Positions 46,289 through 54,052 are shown, counted from the first letter of the stretch. The stretch: DNA of 64,000 nt from JBHJGO01 sp050331715 (GCA_050331715.1 JBHJGO010000037.1:1-64000), one strand, 5' to 3'. The notes: generated from the letters alone by a model not told the origin. Numbers and translations: made by a program.

Positions 46289-47791
46289 TTAACCGAGCAG
46301 ATACACATTCCAGCCTGTTTCGGTTTTTTCTAGATTTAACTGACTACACCAATCAATAAAATTGGTAAGCTTACCGCCGAGGCGAAACTGTTTAATGATC
46401 GGGATCAGGGCAACACCGTATTTTTTATTAAAATGGCTGCCGAGAATCGACAGCGGGATTTGGGGAGTCTCCAGATTTTTAGTCAGCTCTTGCATCAACT
46501 CCACCAAAATTCTCTCCAGTTCGCTAGGAGAATTGATCGGTTCAATCGGAGCATGGGAGATACAATTCAAGCTGGAACTAGCAGTTTGAGCGGAGCCTGA
46601 CGATACGCCAACACTGCGCCGGGATTGCAGACTGAAGGTCGCGATGTAGGTGGGTGACTTGGCGGAGGGTTGATGCAGAACGAAGTAGCAGGAATTCCTG
46701 ATAAAAAAGTCCCGTGCCTGTGCTCCTGAGAAATGGGTTGCAATGGCCTGGTTCAGGGTGAGACCATAGGTTTCCTTGTACAGCATTGACAATCGAGAGA
46801 ACTTAATCCATTGACTTTTAGTCCGTCGTTGTTCCATCTGGATCAGCTTTTGAGTTTGGGTCACCAGGGTCTCAACGGATGGCACTTCTACTTCCGGCAC
46901 AATCAAGAATTGCTCCGTTTTCCCTGTTTTACTGTTGAAAACGATGATTTGATCCTGCCGTTTTCTCACCTGATATACGGTTAAACCGTAGGACTGCAAG
47001 CGATTACACAAATGGGTCAAGGCCCGATCGCAGGAACAAACTAAGACTTCTTTAGCCGTCGGATAGTGAACAAACAGAGATGATCCAACCGCTGCCATAT
47101 TCAGATCCGCGCTATCCTTCCCCGAAGGAACATGGATCAGTTGATATCCCCGTTGATGCAGTTCATTGTCCCGCCGACCCAAACTGTGCCAGTTCGCAAA
47201 CGCAATTTTGATTTGTAGCGGGTAATGGCACATTTCTGCTAGAGCGGCCTCAGCGGTACTGTTGAGCTGGAGATTTTCAGCATCGAGTAGCAGGATGCTC
47301 ACGCCTTGCTCTTGGGTAGAGTGACCATTCAAATACAGGCTTCCCAAAGTATCTGACGAGGCTGGAGTTGGAGACAGGCCGTTTATGTTGGGAGGAGTAA
47401 CTTGAGGATTAATTTCTGGTGGGTTAGTCTCTGGAGTAACAATTGCTGGAGTAACAACTGAAGTGACAAGTTGCTCCAGGTCGTTGATTAGTGATTCATA
47501 GGCAGGTGTCGCCTGGAATTCTGGACTGAGTAATGTTCGCAGATACTTCTTAATCTGCGAAAACACTAACCCCTGATCCTCAAGCTGACTTAGAGACTGG
47601 GTCAATTTGCCCAATAAAGCTGACCGATAGCGAGCTTGATGCCATGGAATACTGCGATATCGAACATTGAGACAGTCCGGAGACTGTTGCTGCAGCGAGA
47701 TCAAAGCTCGATAAAGAAAGTAACTGACGTGCCTATATGTCCCTGCACCATTGGTAGCACTTGGGCTATTCAGGTCGGGCATGACCCCCAA
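46289..47791 (-). CDS. NYN (PIN-like RNase) domain protein with C-terminal OST-HTH/LOTUS domain
   Basis: 500 residues. The NYN domain (about 165-310) has acidic metal-binding residues in LLLDAENLQL, KDSADLNMAAVG and CSCDRALTHLC, as in LabA-type and MARF1-type nucleases. The C-terminal about 75 residues match OST-HTH/LOTUS (ELERILVELMQEL, then IPLSILGSHFNKKYG, then FRLGGKLTNFIDWC), an RNA-binding module that recognises G-rich or structured RNA in eukaryotes. A possible degenerate second copy lies about 325-375. Likely a cytosolic RNA nuclease or regulator; its target is unknown. Confidence 0.8.
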   Translation of the reverse strand: MGVMPDLNSPSATNGAGTYRHVSYFLYRALISLQQQSPDCLNVRYRSIPWHQARYRSALLGKLTQSLSQLEDQGLVFSQIKKYLRTLLSPEFQATPAYESLINDLEQLVTSVVTPAIVTPETNPPEINPQVTPPNINGLSPTPASSDTLGSLYLNGHSTQEQGVSILLLDAENLQLNSTAEAALAEMCHYPLQIKIAFANWHSLGRRDNELHQRGYQLIHVPSGKDSADLNMAAVGSSLFVHYPTAKEVLVCSCDRALTHLCNRLQSYGLTVYQVRKRQDQIIVFNSKTGKTEQFLIVPEVEVPSVETLVTQTQKLIQMEQRRTKSQWIKFSRLSMLYKETYGLTLNQAIATHFSGAQARDFFIRNSCYFVLHQPSAKSPTYIATFSLQSRRSVGVSSGSAQTASSSLNCISHAPIEPINSPSELERILVELMQELTKNLETPQIPLSILGSHFNKKYGVALIPIIKQFRLGGKLTNFIDWCSQLNLEKTETGWNVYLLG

Positions 47792-48355
47792 AATTTGAGT
47801 AACTTTTGTGAAATATTTTAATCTTAGTGTAGCATGAGCCCGGTGGTAATGGCCAATGATGTGGTCATGGCCAATGATGAGGCATCATGTGATGCAGGCT
47901 ATTATCTCGGCTGCAACCCTGGTATTCTTGCCCAGGGTATTCAATCTGAAGCAAACGCCATAAAAGGAATCGAAAATTTCCTGATCGACGCCGATACTGG
48001 CGTAAGGCAAAATAGGGGGATTTTACCATCGAGTAATACCGTTGAAACCATGATTCTGCCCTAAGATGACTCCTAGTCAACAGGGGGTCAGCCGAGGAGC
48101 AGGACAAGTGGCTACGTTCTAAGCGAGTCAAGTATAATGGGGATTATTCAGGAATATATTTGATTACTACCCTACCCAATGCTTAGGATTCCGTTTGCCC
48201 AGCACATCAGTATCTAGACCGATGTGCTAGCTCTGCCGTTGAATCTCTAAGAAGGTTTGAATCTCTAAGAAGGTTTACGGATTTGTGGTAGACCCACCCC
48301 ACGCCGTAGATTTTTATTCAATTTTCTCAGGTGGGCTATTCGATTAAAAAAGTTC
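47792..48355. other. Repeat-rich intergenic region, 564 bp
   Basis: No convincing gene; a 76-codon frame (47834-48064) is formed partly from repeats. Contents: 13-bp direct repeats ATGGCCAATGATG at 47849 and 47867 (period 18), a perfect inverted repeat GCATCA-TG-TGATGC (47882-47895), and an exact 18-bp tandem duplication at 48241-48276. It likely contains promoters for the NYN gene (minus) and the HtrA-like gene (plus). Confidence 0.6.
48241..48276 (+). repeat. Exact 18-bp tandem duplication
   Basis: GAATCTCTAAGAAGGTTT occurs twice back to back, about 80 bp upstream of the protease gene. It may influence its promoter or leader. Confidence 0.9.
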
Positions 48356-49267
48356 ATGAAATTTAGAATCTTGCACTTGACAGCATTTGGGATGACTGCG
48401 TTGGGCGTCGCGTTTACAGCCAATATCGCAGGTGCAACGTTCAGCCCGTCTGCTTCTCCAAAACAGCAGCCTGCAATTCCGAAGCTATCTGCTGCGACTC
48501 AGATTAGCCCAAATCGCTCAAATCTGCAATTGCTAGCCCAGGACACAACAGAGGAAACAAATGTTCGGGTCTATGAAAGGGCCAGCCCCGCTGTCGTTTC
48601 AATTGATACAAAGGATGCCAATGGCAGTGGAACAATCATTACACCAGATGGCATGGTTTTGACGAATGCCCATGTTGTGTCTGAAGGCGGTGAGGTGACT
48701 CTCACTCTGGCAGATGGCCAACAAGTGGTTGCTGATGTGATTGCCTACGGGGAAGATGGTTTAGATTTGGCAATTCTAAAGATTCGAGACGCTGATAGCT
48801 TGCCGACCGTTCAGGTCGCGCGCCCAAATTCGGTTCGAGTGGGCCAGCGGGCCTTCGCCATTGGTAATCCCTTTGGACAGTTTCAGGGAACCCTCACGGT
48901 TGGGATTGTCAGCCGAATTGACTCCGAACGGAATTTAATTCAGACGGATGCGGCGATTAATCCTGGAAATTCTGGTGGGCCATTGCTGAATAGTGAAGGG
49001 GAATTAATTGGGGTCAATACTGCTATCTTTACTTCCCGAGGCCGAGGAGGTGGCAATATTGGGATTGGGTTCGCTATTTCGACGGATAAAATCGAGACCT
49101 TTTTACAAGCCGTTCGTGAGGGTCGAGCACCAACAGTGGCCCAATCTCCCCAAAGACCGACGCTATTCAAGAGTGAGGATGCAGAGAAACTAGAACTAGA
49201 TGGCCCAGAAATCGTGGGTAGCCTGGAGAGCGGTGATCCAATTCTCCCGATTGACAACAGATACTAA
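48356..49267 (+). CDS. HtrA/DegP-like trypsin-type serine protease, ends at in-frame TAA
   Basis: 303 residues. Signal peptide (about 1-30), then an S1C protease domain: His in TNAHVV, Asp in GLDLAILKI, Ser in NPGNSGGPLL. No PDZ domain follows. Instead the sequence runs into a PPC (bacterial pre-peptidase C-terminal) domain (LESGDPILPIDNRY) and is cut by TAA at 49265-49267; the same frame continues to 49870 with the rest of that PPC domain and a second one. Without the stop the product would be a 504-residue secreted protease with two PPC domains. The catalytic triad is intact, so the shortened form could be active. Confidence 0.85.
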   Translation: MKFRILHLTAFGMTALGVAFTANIAGATFSPSASPKQQPAIPKLSAATQISPNRSNLQLLAQDTTEETNVRVYERASPAVVSIDTKDANGSGTIITPDGMVLTNAHVVSEGGEVTLTLADGQQVVADVIAYGEDGLDLAILKIRDADSLPTVQVARPNSVRVGQRAFAIGNPFGQFQGTLTVGIVSRIDSERNLIQTDAAINPGNSGGPLLNSEGELIGVNTAIFTSRGRGGGNIGIGFAISTDKIETFLQAVREGRAPTVAQSPQRPTLFKSEDAEKLELDGPEIVGSLESGDPILPIDNRY

Positions 49268-49315
49268 GATGTCTACGCCTTTGAAGGCGCAGCGGGTCAG
49301 CAAGTCACCATTGAA

Positions 49316-49870
49316 ATGACGAGCCGAGAAATCGATTCCTACCTGATCCTGTTAGATGCAGAGGGCGCAGAACTGGCTCAAGACGATGATGGTGGCGGGG
49401 ATAAGGATGCCATAATTGTTGTGACTTTGCCCAGGGATGGAACCTATACGTTCCTGGCAAATTCCTATGACTCTCAGGAATCCGGTAAGTACCAGCTTCG
49501 ATTGCGGAGTCTAGTGGCTCGTCAGTCGTTGCCACCAGAGAGCAGAAGTAACGGGTTTATTTTGGAGGAGCGGGGAACTTTGAACTCGACGGATGCCGTC
49601 CTACCCTATGATGGTAGCTTGTACGATGAGTACACGTTTACGGGCGAAGTTGGTCAGCCTGTCACTATTCAACTGGAGAGCGGTGACTTTGATCCCTATT
49701 TGGCACTATTCGGCCCGAATGGTCGTCTAGTTGCCGAGAATGACGATAGCAGCCGGGTGGACAAAAACGCAGCGATTAGAGTAACGTTGCCGATGGCTGG
49801 TGACTATCGAGTTGTGGTGAATGCCTACGATAGCACTGGTCGAGGCCAGTATTTGCTGACAGTGCGTTAG
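49316..49870 (+). CDS. PPC-domain continuation of the HtrA-like gene, downstream of the TAA
   Basis: The frame runs from 49268 without break; the ATG at 49316 is the first internal start but lacks a signal peptide, so independent synthesis seems pointless. It codes for the remainder of PPC domain 1 (DSYLILLDAEGAELAQDDDG) and a full PPC domain 2 (SLYDEYTFTGEVGQPVTIQLESG, DPYLALFGPNG). Comparison with the second domain and with the next gene suggests the lost codon at the stop was CAA or another one-step neighbour of TAA. Confidence 0.65.
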   Translation: MTSREIDSYLILLDAEGAELAQDDDGGGDKDAIIVVTLPRDGTYTFLANSYDSQESGKYQLRLRSLVARQSLPPESRSNGFILEERGTLNSTDAVLPYDGSLYDEYTFTGEVGQPVTIQLESGDFDPYLALFGPNGRLVAENDDSSRVDKNAAIRVTLPMAGDYRVVVNAYDSTGRGQYLLTVR

Positions 49871-49919
49871 TGATTGCATGCTTCGTCCTACAGTTCTATT
49901 GCTTTGTAAGAGGTTCCTC

Positions 49920-50510
49920 ATGTTTCAAGTTAAATCCACTCGTCGGATTCAAGTTGCATATTTTCTTGGATTTGCAGCGACTCCTATTCTTTTGCTGAGT
50001 GGTCAGTCTATCGGCGTTGCTCAAGAGGCTACCCCCCAGCCGAATCCCCCTAGTTCTATTCCAAGTCCCGTGCCCCAACCGGAGACTCCAGACGTAGCGC
50101 CTTCCCCTCAACCCGTCGCTCCAACAAGTGAGGTGATCTTGAACGAGACCGGAGAGCTACAGGATGGAGATCCCGTTCTGCAATCGGATAACAGCTTGTA
50201 CGACGAGTACACTTTTGAAGGCAAGCAAAACCAGCAAATTGTTATTACATTGGAGAGCAATTCCTTTGATCCTTATCTGGCGCTCTTCTTGATTACTCAA
50301 GGTCAACCCGGAGCGACTCAGCCAAATCAACCCGGACGCCAATTGCTACAAGAGCATGATGACGTGAGTGACACTGACAACAGCTCACGGATCATTGCAA
50401 CTTTGCCCGCCGATGGAACCTACAGCGTGATTGTCAACTCCTACAGTGAAAAGGGTCGAGGTCAGTACAATCTCCAAGTCAAGTCTAATAATTTGGCTGA
50501 GAATCAATAG
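49920..50510 (+). CDS. Exported single PPC-domain protein
   Basis: 196 residues from the ATG at 49920 (AAGAGG upstream). Signal peptide to about residue 35, Pro-rich linker, then one PPC domain (about 80-190; LYDEYTFEGKQNQQIVITLES, DPYLALF, GRGQYNLQVKS). Close relative of the two PPC units of the preceding gene, hence probably a duplication. PPC domains accompany secreted proteases and aid secretion or binding. Confidence 0.8.
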   Translation: MFQVKSTRRIQVAYFLGFAATPILLLSGQSIGVAQEATPQPNPPSSIPSPVPQPETPDVAPSPQPVAPTSEVILNETGELQDGDPVLQSDNSLYDEYTFEGKQNQQIVITLESNSFDPYLALFLITQGQPGATQPNQPGRQLLQEHDDVSDTDNSSRIIATLPADGTYSVIVNSYSEKGRGQYNLQVKSNNLAENQ

Positions 50511-50587
50511 TCAAGGCAGTGCTACGAGTAACGAGTAACTTACACAGCGCCATCGTTGCATTTAGATTGTATTGCTTTAAAATATTT

Positions 50588-50620
50588 GACCCAGATTAAA
50601 AGACCCAGATTAAAAGACCC
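50588..50620 (+). repeat. 14-bp tandem repeat at the end of the PPC gene
   Basis: GACCCAGATTAAAA occurs twice (50588, 50602) plus a partial third copy GACCC that opens the terminator hairpin. On the minus strand its complement provides the T-rich tail of the murA terminator. Confidence 0.8.
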
Positions 50621-50649
50621 AACCTTACCTCTGGGGAAAGGTTGGGTCT
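50615..50649 (-). terminator. Terminator of murA (also usable by the PPC gene)
   Basis: AGACCCAACCTT (50615-50626) pairs perfectly over 12 bp with AAGGTTGGGTCT (50638-50649). On the minus strand it is followed by a TTTTAATC tail, 60 bp after the murA stop. Confidence 0.75.
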
Positions 50650-50710
50650 CTTGCTAAGGTCTTGGGCGTCACTGCCGGGCGATGATGACCGAACAGCTTA
50701 GACTCTGGCT

Positions 50711-52075
50711 TTAAGTTTTGGCTTTCTCCACCTCAAGATCCGCTTCAATCCGTTCAACTCTTGCGTCGAGGGTTTTGAGCTTTTGCTCGATCTGTTCGTA
50801 GCCCCGATCCAAGTGTTGTAACCCCTGAATTGTGCTAACGCCATCAGCCGCCAAAGCAGCAATCACGAGAGCAGCAGAAGCCCGCAAATCTGAGCCAATC
50901 ACGGGTGCACCGGACAGCAGTGGAACGCCTCGTACTACGGCGGTATTACCCTTGATCCGAATATCTGCCCCCATGCGGTTCAGTTCTGGAACGTGATGCA
51001 GGCGGTTCTCAAATACCGTTTCAGTAATTAAACTGTTGCCTTCACAGAGGGTCAGCAAGGACATAAATGGGGCTTGCATATCCGTAGGAAATCCAGGATA
51101 GGGCAATGTTTCAATATCGATGGCAGACAACCGTTCGCCTGTTGCATCAATTCTGAGGCTTCTGTCGGCTCCCGGTGTAATTCTGGCCCCCATTTTTCGC
51201 AGCTTGGAGATCACTGCGGTGAGGTGTTCAGGAATTACAGGATGCAACCTAATGTCAGATTGAGTGATCGCCCCCGCTAACAAAAATGTGCCAGCTTCGA
51301 TGCGATCTGGTATGATGGAATAGTCAACAGAATGTAATTCTGGCACACCGGAAACAACAATTGTTTTTGTTCCAGCACCCCGAATCTGTGCACCCATAGC
51401 CCGACAGAAGTTGGCCAGGTCAACTACTTCTGGTTCCTGTGCCGCATTCTCGATGATGGTCTCCCCCTCTGCCAGAGTTGCTGCCATCATCAGGGTTTCT
51501 GTTGCGCCTACGCTGGGATAATCCAGATAGATTTTTGCCCCCTGTAAACGTGTTCGATTACCGATTACGCAGGCATTCACAACGCCATGCTCAATATGAA
51601 CCTCTGCTCCCATAGCGCGGAGTCCTTGGACATGGAGATTCACAGGTCTGGCTCCAATAGCACAGCCACCCGGTAAGGGAACTTTTGCAACCCCCAAACG
51701 GGCTAGAAGTGGCCCGATGATAAAGAAACTAGCTCGTAATCGGCTCACAATTTCGTAGGGCGCTTGAGCTTGCTTCAAATGGGCAACGTTGAGGTCAATC
51801 ACATTGCCATCCTGCTTCAGGGTCACGCCCAGGGCCGTCAAAATCTGACCCATCCGTACCACATCAACTAGAGAAGGAACATTACGAATTCGACAGTCCT
51901 GGGAGCAGAGCAGTGAACCAGCAAGAATCACTAATGCTGCATTTTTAGCACCACTGATATTAACCTGTCCGTGCAGTTGAGATCGTCCTTCAATCTGTAG
52001 CAGGTATTGGGTGGCATTGGATACCGTCGAGAGACTTGACGAGCCAAGAGCGGGTGTAATAGGTCTAACCTCCAA
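50711..52075 (-). CDS. murA: UDP-N-acetylglucosamine 1-carboxyvinyltransferase
   Basis: First committed step of peptidoglycan synthesis: transfers enolpyruvate from PEP to UDP-GlcNAc. 454 residues. A short non-conserved lead (about 1-25) precedes the EPSP-synthase-like fold. The catalytic Cys is in PGGCAIGARPVNLH (the Cys that fosfomycin attacks), so the enzyme should be fosfomycin-sensitive; KNAALVILAGSLL and YPGFPTDMQAPFM are further hallmarks. Divergent from ald. Confidence 0.97.
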   Translation of the reverse strand: MEVRPITPALGSSSLSTVSNATQYLLQIEGRSQLHGQVNISGAKNAALVILAGSLLCSQDCRIRNVPSLVDVVRMGQILTALGVTLKQDGNVIDLNVAHLKQAQAPYEIVSRLRASFFIIGPLLARLGVAKVPLPGGCAIGARPVNLHVQGLRAMGAEVHIEHGVVNACVIGNRTRLQGAKIYLDYPSVGATETLMMAATLAEGETIIENAAQEPEVVDLANFCRAMGAQIRGAGTKTIVVSGVPELHSVDYSIIPDRIEAGTFLLAGAITQSDIRLHPVIPEHLTAVISKLRKMGARITPGADRSLRIDATGERLSAIDIETLPYPGFPTDMQAPFMSLLTLCEGNSLITETVFENRLHHVPELNRMGADIRIKGNTAVVRGVPLLSGAPVIGSDLRASAALVIAALAADGVSTIQGLQHLDRGYEQIEQKLKTLDARVERIEADLEVEKAKT

Positions 52076-52306
52076 GATTCCAGAAGAAAAATGATTTACA
52101 TTCGTTAATTTTTGTTCTGATTCTACCGGAAAGACAGCAGATGTCTAGGGGCTAAGTCCAAAAATTCTGCTTGATTTCGGTCAAATGGGACAAAAAATCG
52201 CATCCAATACTGCAAATTCTCAGGTCAGACTTGCTTACAATTCTAGGTAAGAGGTTCTCGCACCACTTGAGCCAGAACCTTAGATCAGTGATAGAAAGGG
52301 GAATTC

Positions 52307-53395
52307 ATGGAAATTGGTGTCCCAAAAGAGATTAAGGATCAGGAATTTCGAGTCGGTCTGAGTCCTAGCAGCGTTCGGGTTTGTATCGAGAGCGGACATC
52401 AGGTCTATGTCCAAACTCTGGCGGGAGAGGGCGCAGGCTTTACCGACATCGACTACCAACAGGCAGGAGCCACCATTGTCCCAACGCCACAGGAGGCTTG
52501 GAATCGAGAACTTGTGGTCAAGGTAAAGGAGCCATTGCCCCAGGAATATGTTTTGATCCAGCAGCAACAGTTGTTGTTTACCTACTTACATTTGGCAGCG
52601 GATCGAACCTTGACAGAACACCTGATTACCAGCGGCGTTCAGGCCATTGCCTACGAAACCGTTGAGTTACCAGACAGAAGATTGCCTCTGCTTACCCCGA
52701 TGAGCATCATTGCAGGTCGGCTTTCTGTTCAGTTTGGAGCCAGGTTTCTAGAGCGACAGCAGGGCGGTCGAGGCGTTTTATTAGGCGGTTTTCCGGGCGT
52801 GCAGCCGGGTAAGGTTGTAATTCTGGGCGGCGGCGTGGTTGGGACGGAGGCGGCTCGGATCGCCATTGGCCTGGGGGCACAGGTACGAATTTTGGATGTG
52901 AACGTTGATCGCTTAGCCTATCTGGAAACGTTGTTTGGATCACGGGTGGAACTCCTCTACAGCAATTCTTCCCAGATTGATCGGGTTGTTCCTGAAGCCG
53001 ACCTGCTGGTTGGTTCTGTCTTAATTCTGGGCAAGCGAGCGCCCACTCTGGTCTCCCGTAATCTCGTCAGCAAGATGCGGCCCCGCTCTGTAATTGTGGA
53101 TGTGGCCGTGGATCAGGGGGGTTGTATCGAAACCCTGCGACCCACCTCCCATACCCATCCCACCTATGTGGAGGAAGGAGTGGTGCACTATGGCGTGCCA
53201 AATATGCCGGGTGCGGTTCCCTGGACAGCCACCCAAGCTTTGAACAACAGCACCCTACCCTACGTGCTACAACTGGCAAATCATGGGATGAAGGCCCTGG
53301 AACAATCCCCTGTTCTGGCCAAGGGGCTCAACGTTTCAGACCATCGCATCGTCCACCCTGCGGTTCAGGATGTTTTCCCTGACCTGCCATCCTAG
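52307..53395 (+). CDS. ald: Alanine dehydrogenase
   Basis: 362 residues; catalyses L-alanine plus NAD+ to pyruvate, ammonium and NADH in the cytosol. Seen: N-terminal MEIGVPKEIKDQEFRVGLSP with the substrate-binding Arg, KVKEPLP with the catalytic Lys, the His of YLHLAAD, and the nucleotide loop GGGVVGTEAARIAIGLGA, ending NMPGAVPWTATQALNN. An AGAAAGGGGA ribosome-binding site precedes the ATG. It is directly upstream of the Y-RNA/Ro locus but separated from it by a hairpin and about 230 bp. Confidence 0.96.
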   Translation: MEIGVPKEIKDQEFRVGLSPSSVRVCIESGHQVYVQTLAGEGAGFTDIDYQQAGATIVPTPQEAWNRELVVKVKEPLPQEYVLIQQQQLLFTYLHLAADRTLTEHLITSGVQAIAYETVELPDRRLPLLTPMSIIAGRLSVQFGARFLERQQGGRGVLLGGFPGVQPGKVVILGGGVVGTEAARIAIGLGAQVRILDVNVDRLAYLETLFGSRVELLYSNSSQIDRVVPEADLLVGSVLILGKRAPTLVSRNLVSKMRPRSVIVDVAVDQGGCIETLRPTSHTHPTYVEEGVVHYGVPNMPGAVPWTATQALNNSTLPYVLQLANHGMKALEQSPVLAKGLNVSDHRIVHPAVQDVFPDLPS

Positions 53396-53457
53396 GCGAC
53401 TTCGTCGGCGGGAATCCAGGCAACTCTGCTGCTATCACTACCTGAATCATTCTAGAA

Positions 53458-53496
53458 AGTTCGGGGATTACCCTACAGAAACAACTTCCCCGAACT
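53458..53496 (+). terminator. Stem-loop after ald
   Basis: AGTTCGGGGA (53458-53467) pairs with TCCCCGAACT (53487-53496) around a 19-nt loop, 60 bp after the ald stop. No T-tract, so it may be a weak terminator or a processing hairpin. It separates ald from the RNA array. Confidence 0.5.
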
Positions 53497-53545
53497 CTAA
53501 AACTTCACTGCCGCAGGAGTTACAGAAGATTTACGCTGAATTCGC

Positions 53546-53576
53546 TTGAGTGAGGATAACCGTCCTACTCTATAGA
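53546..53576 (+). promoter_or_regulatory. Possible sigma70-type promoter for the Y-RNA array
   Basis: TTGAGT (53546-53551) and TATAGA (53571-53576) are spaced 19 bp, a bit long but acceptable. Transcription would start near 53583, about 48 nt ahead of the first tRNA-like RNA. Confidence 0.35.
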
Positions 53577-53630
53577 CATGAAGGACAGAGAGCTTAAGTC
53601 TCACCACTCAAGTCTCAACCCTTCACACCT

Positions 53631-53757
53631 GTGGCGGATAGCTCAATTGGTAGAGCACATTTTTGCCCCTTGGGGCCGCAGATTGAGGGTTATCGCTTTT
53701 GACGATTTCCCCCCTTGATCGCCGAGATGCGGGTTCGACTCCCGCTCCGCTACACCA
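53631..53757 (+). ncRNA. Y RNA 1: tRNA-like RNA with a Ro-binding stem in place of the anticodon arm
   Basis: Acceptor GTGGCGG(A) 53631-53638 pairs with (T)CCGCTAC 53746-53753, then discriminator A and encoded CCA (53755-53757). D arm: GCTC 53641-53644 with GAGC 53653-53656 and a loop with GG. T arm: GCGGG-TTCGACT-CCCGC (53729-53745). Instead of an anticodon arm there are about 70 nt: GGC (53674-53676), loop CGCA, GATTGAGGG (53681-53689) paired with CCCTTGATC (53712-53720), GCC (53721-53723), and an inner ATCG/CGAT stem. The 5' strand GGCCGCA...GGGTTATC resembles the conserved Ro-binding strand of animal Y RNAs (GGUCCGA...GAGUUAUC). A Ro60 gene lies 400 bp downstream. A spliced tRNA is unlikely because no anticodon stem can be formed. 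Confidence 0.82.
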
Positions 53758-53762
53758 AACCT

Positions 53763-53896
53763 GTGGCAGGTAGCCCAATTGGCAGAGGCGCTTGACAGAA
53801 CGTCCCTCGATTAATTCCTTGCCTGCAAAGGCCGCAAATCAAGGGTTATCGCTAAGGGGTCACGTTCAGTGTTGGTTCGAATCCAACCCTGCCACA
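53763..53896 (+). ncRNA. Y RNA 2: tRNA-like RNA with a permuted Ro-binding stem
   Basis: Begins 5 nt after RNA 1. Acceptor GTGGCAGG (53763-53770) pairs perfectly with CCTGCCAC (53888-53895); next come A and CCCA, so CCA is not cleanly encoded. D loop AATTGGCA; T arm GTTGG-TTCGAAT-CCAAC (53871-53887). Central part: GAACGT (53798-53803) pairs with ACGTTC (53862-53867). Inside it CCCTCGATT (53804-53812) pairs, with one A-C mismatch, with AATCAAGGG (53837-53845). The tip is GCC-TGCAAA-GGC (53821-53832) followed by CGCA. The GGGTTATCGC strand (53843-53852) is now the 3' strand, the reverse order of RNA 1. Shares an exact 20-nt segment with RNA 3. Confidence 0.82.
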
Positions 53897-53913
53897 CCCA
53901 CAAACTAGGTTAC

Positions 53914-54036
53914 GAACGGGTAGTTTAATGGATAGAACACTTTATTATCCTTCCTCACTCCTTGCCTGCAAAGGCCGCAGAGTTAGGGTTATCGCCTGAT
54001 AAGCGAGAGATGCAGGTTCGACTCCTGCCCCGTTCA
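53914..54036 (+). ncRNA. Y RNA 3: tRNA-like RNA with a permuted Ro-binding stem
   Basis: Acceptor GAACGGG (53914-53920) pairs perfectly with CCCGTTC (54029-54035), discriminator A, CCA not encoded. D arm GTTT/GAAC with GG in the loop; T arm GCAGG-TTCGACT-CCTGC (54012-54028). Central part: TTATC (53945-53949) with GATAA (53998-54002), then CCTCACTC (53953-53960) with GAGTTAGG (53980-53987), one T-C mismatch at the same place as in RNA 2. The tip GCC-TGCAAA-GGC-CGCA is identical to RNA 2; GGGTTATCGC is at 53986-53995. The different acceptor and D arm from RNAs 1-2 suggest a different tRNA ancestor. Confidence 0.82.
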
Positions 54037-54052
54037 TTGGGAAAGATCCCAA
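54037..54052 (+). terminator. Hairpin directly after Y RNA 3
   Basis: TTGGGA-AAGA-TCCCAA forms a perfect 6-bp stem with a tetraloop immediately after the third RNA. No T-run follows, so it may aid 3' processing or partial termination before the Ro gene. Confidence 0.45.

Noticed and set aside
47834..48064. 76-codon gene
   Set aside because: Built partly from tandem repeats, no ribosome-binding site or recognisable fold.
53631..54036. Three ordinary tRNA genes with introns
   Set aside because: The inserts (about 60-75 nt) are too short for group I introns, no anticodon stem can be drawn around them, and they share a Ro-binding-type stem next to a Ro gene.
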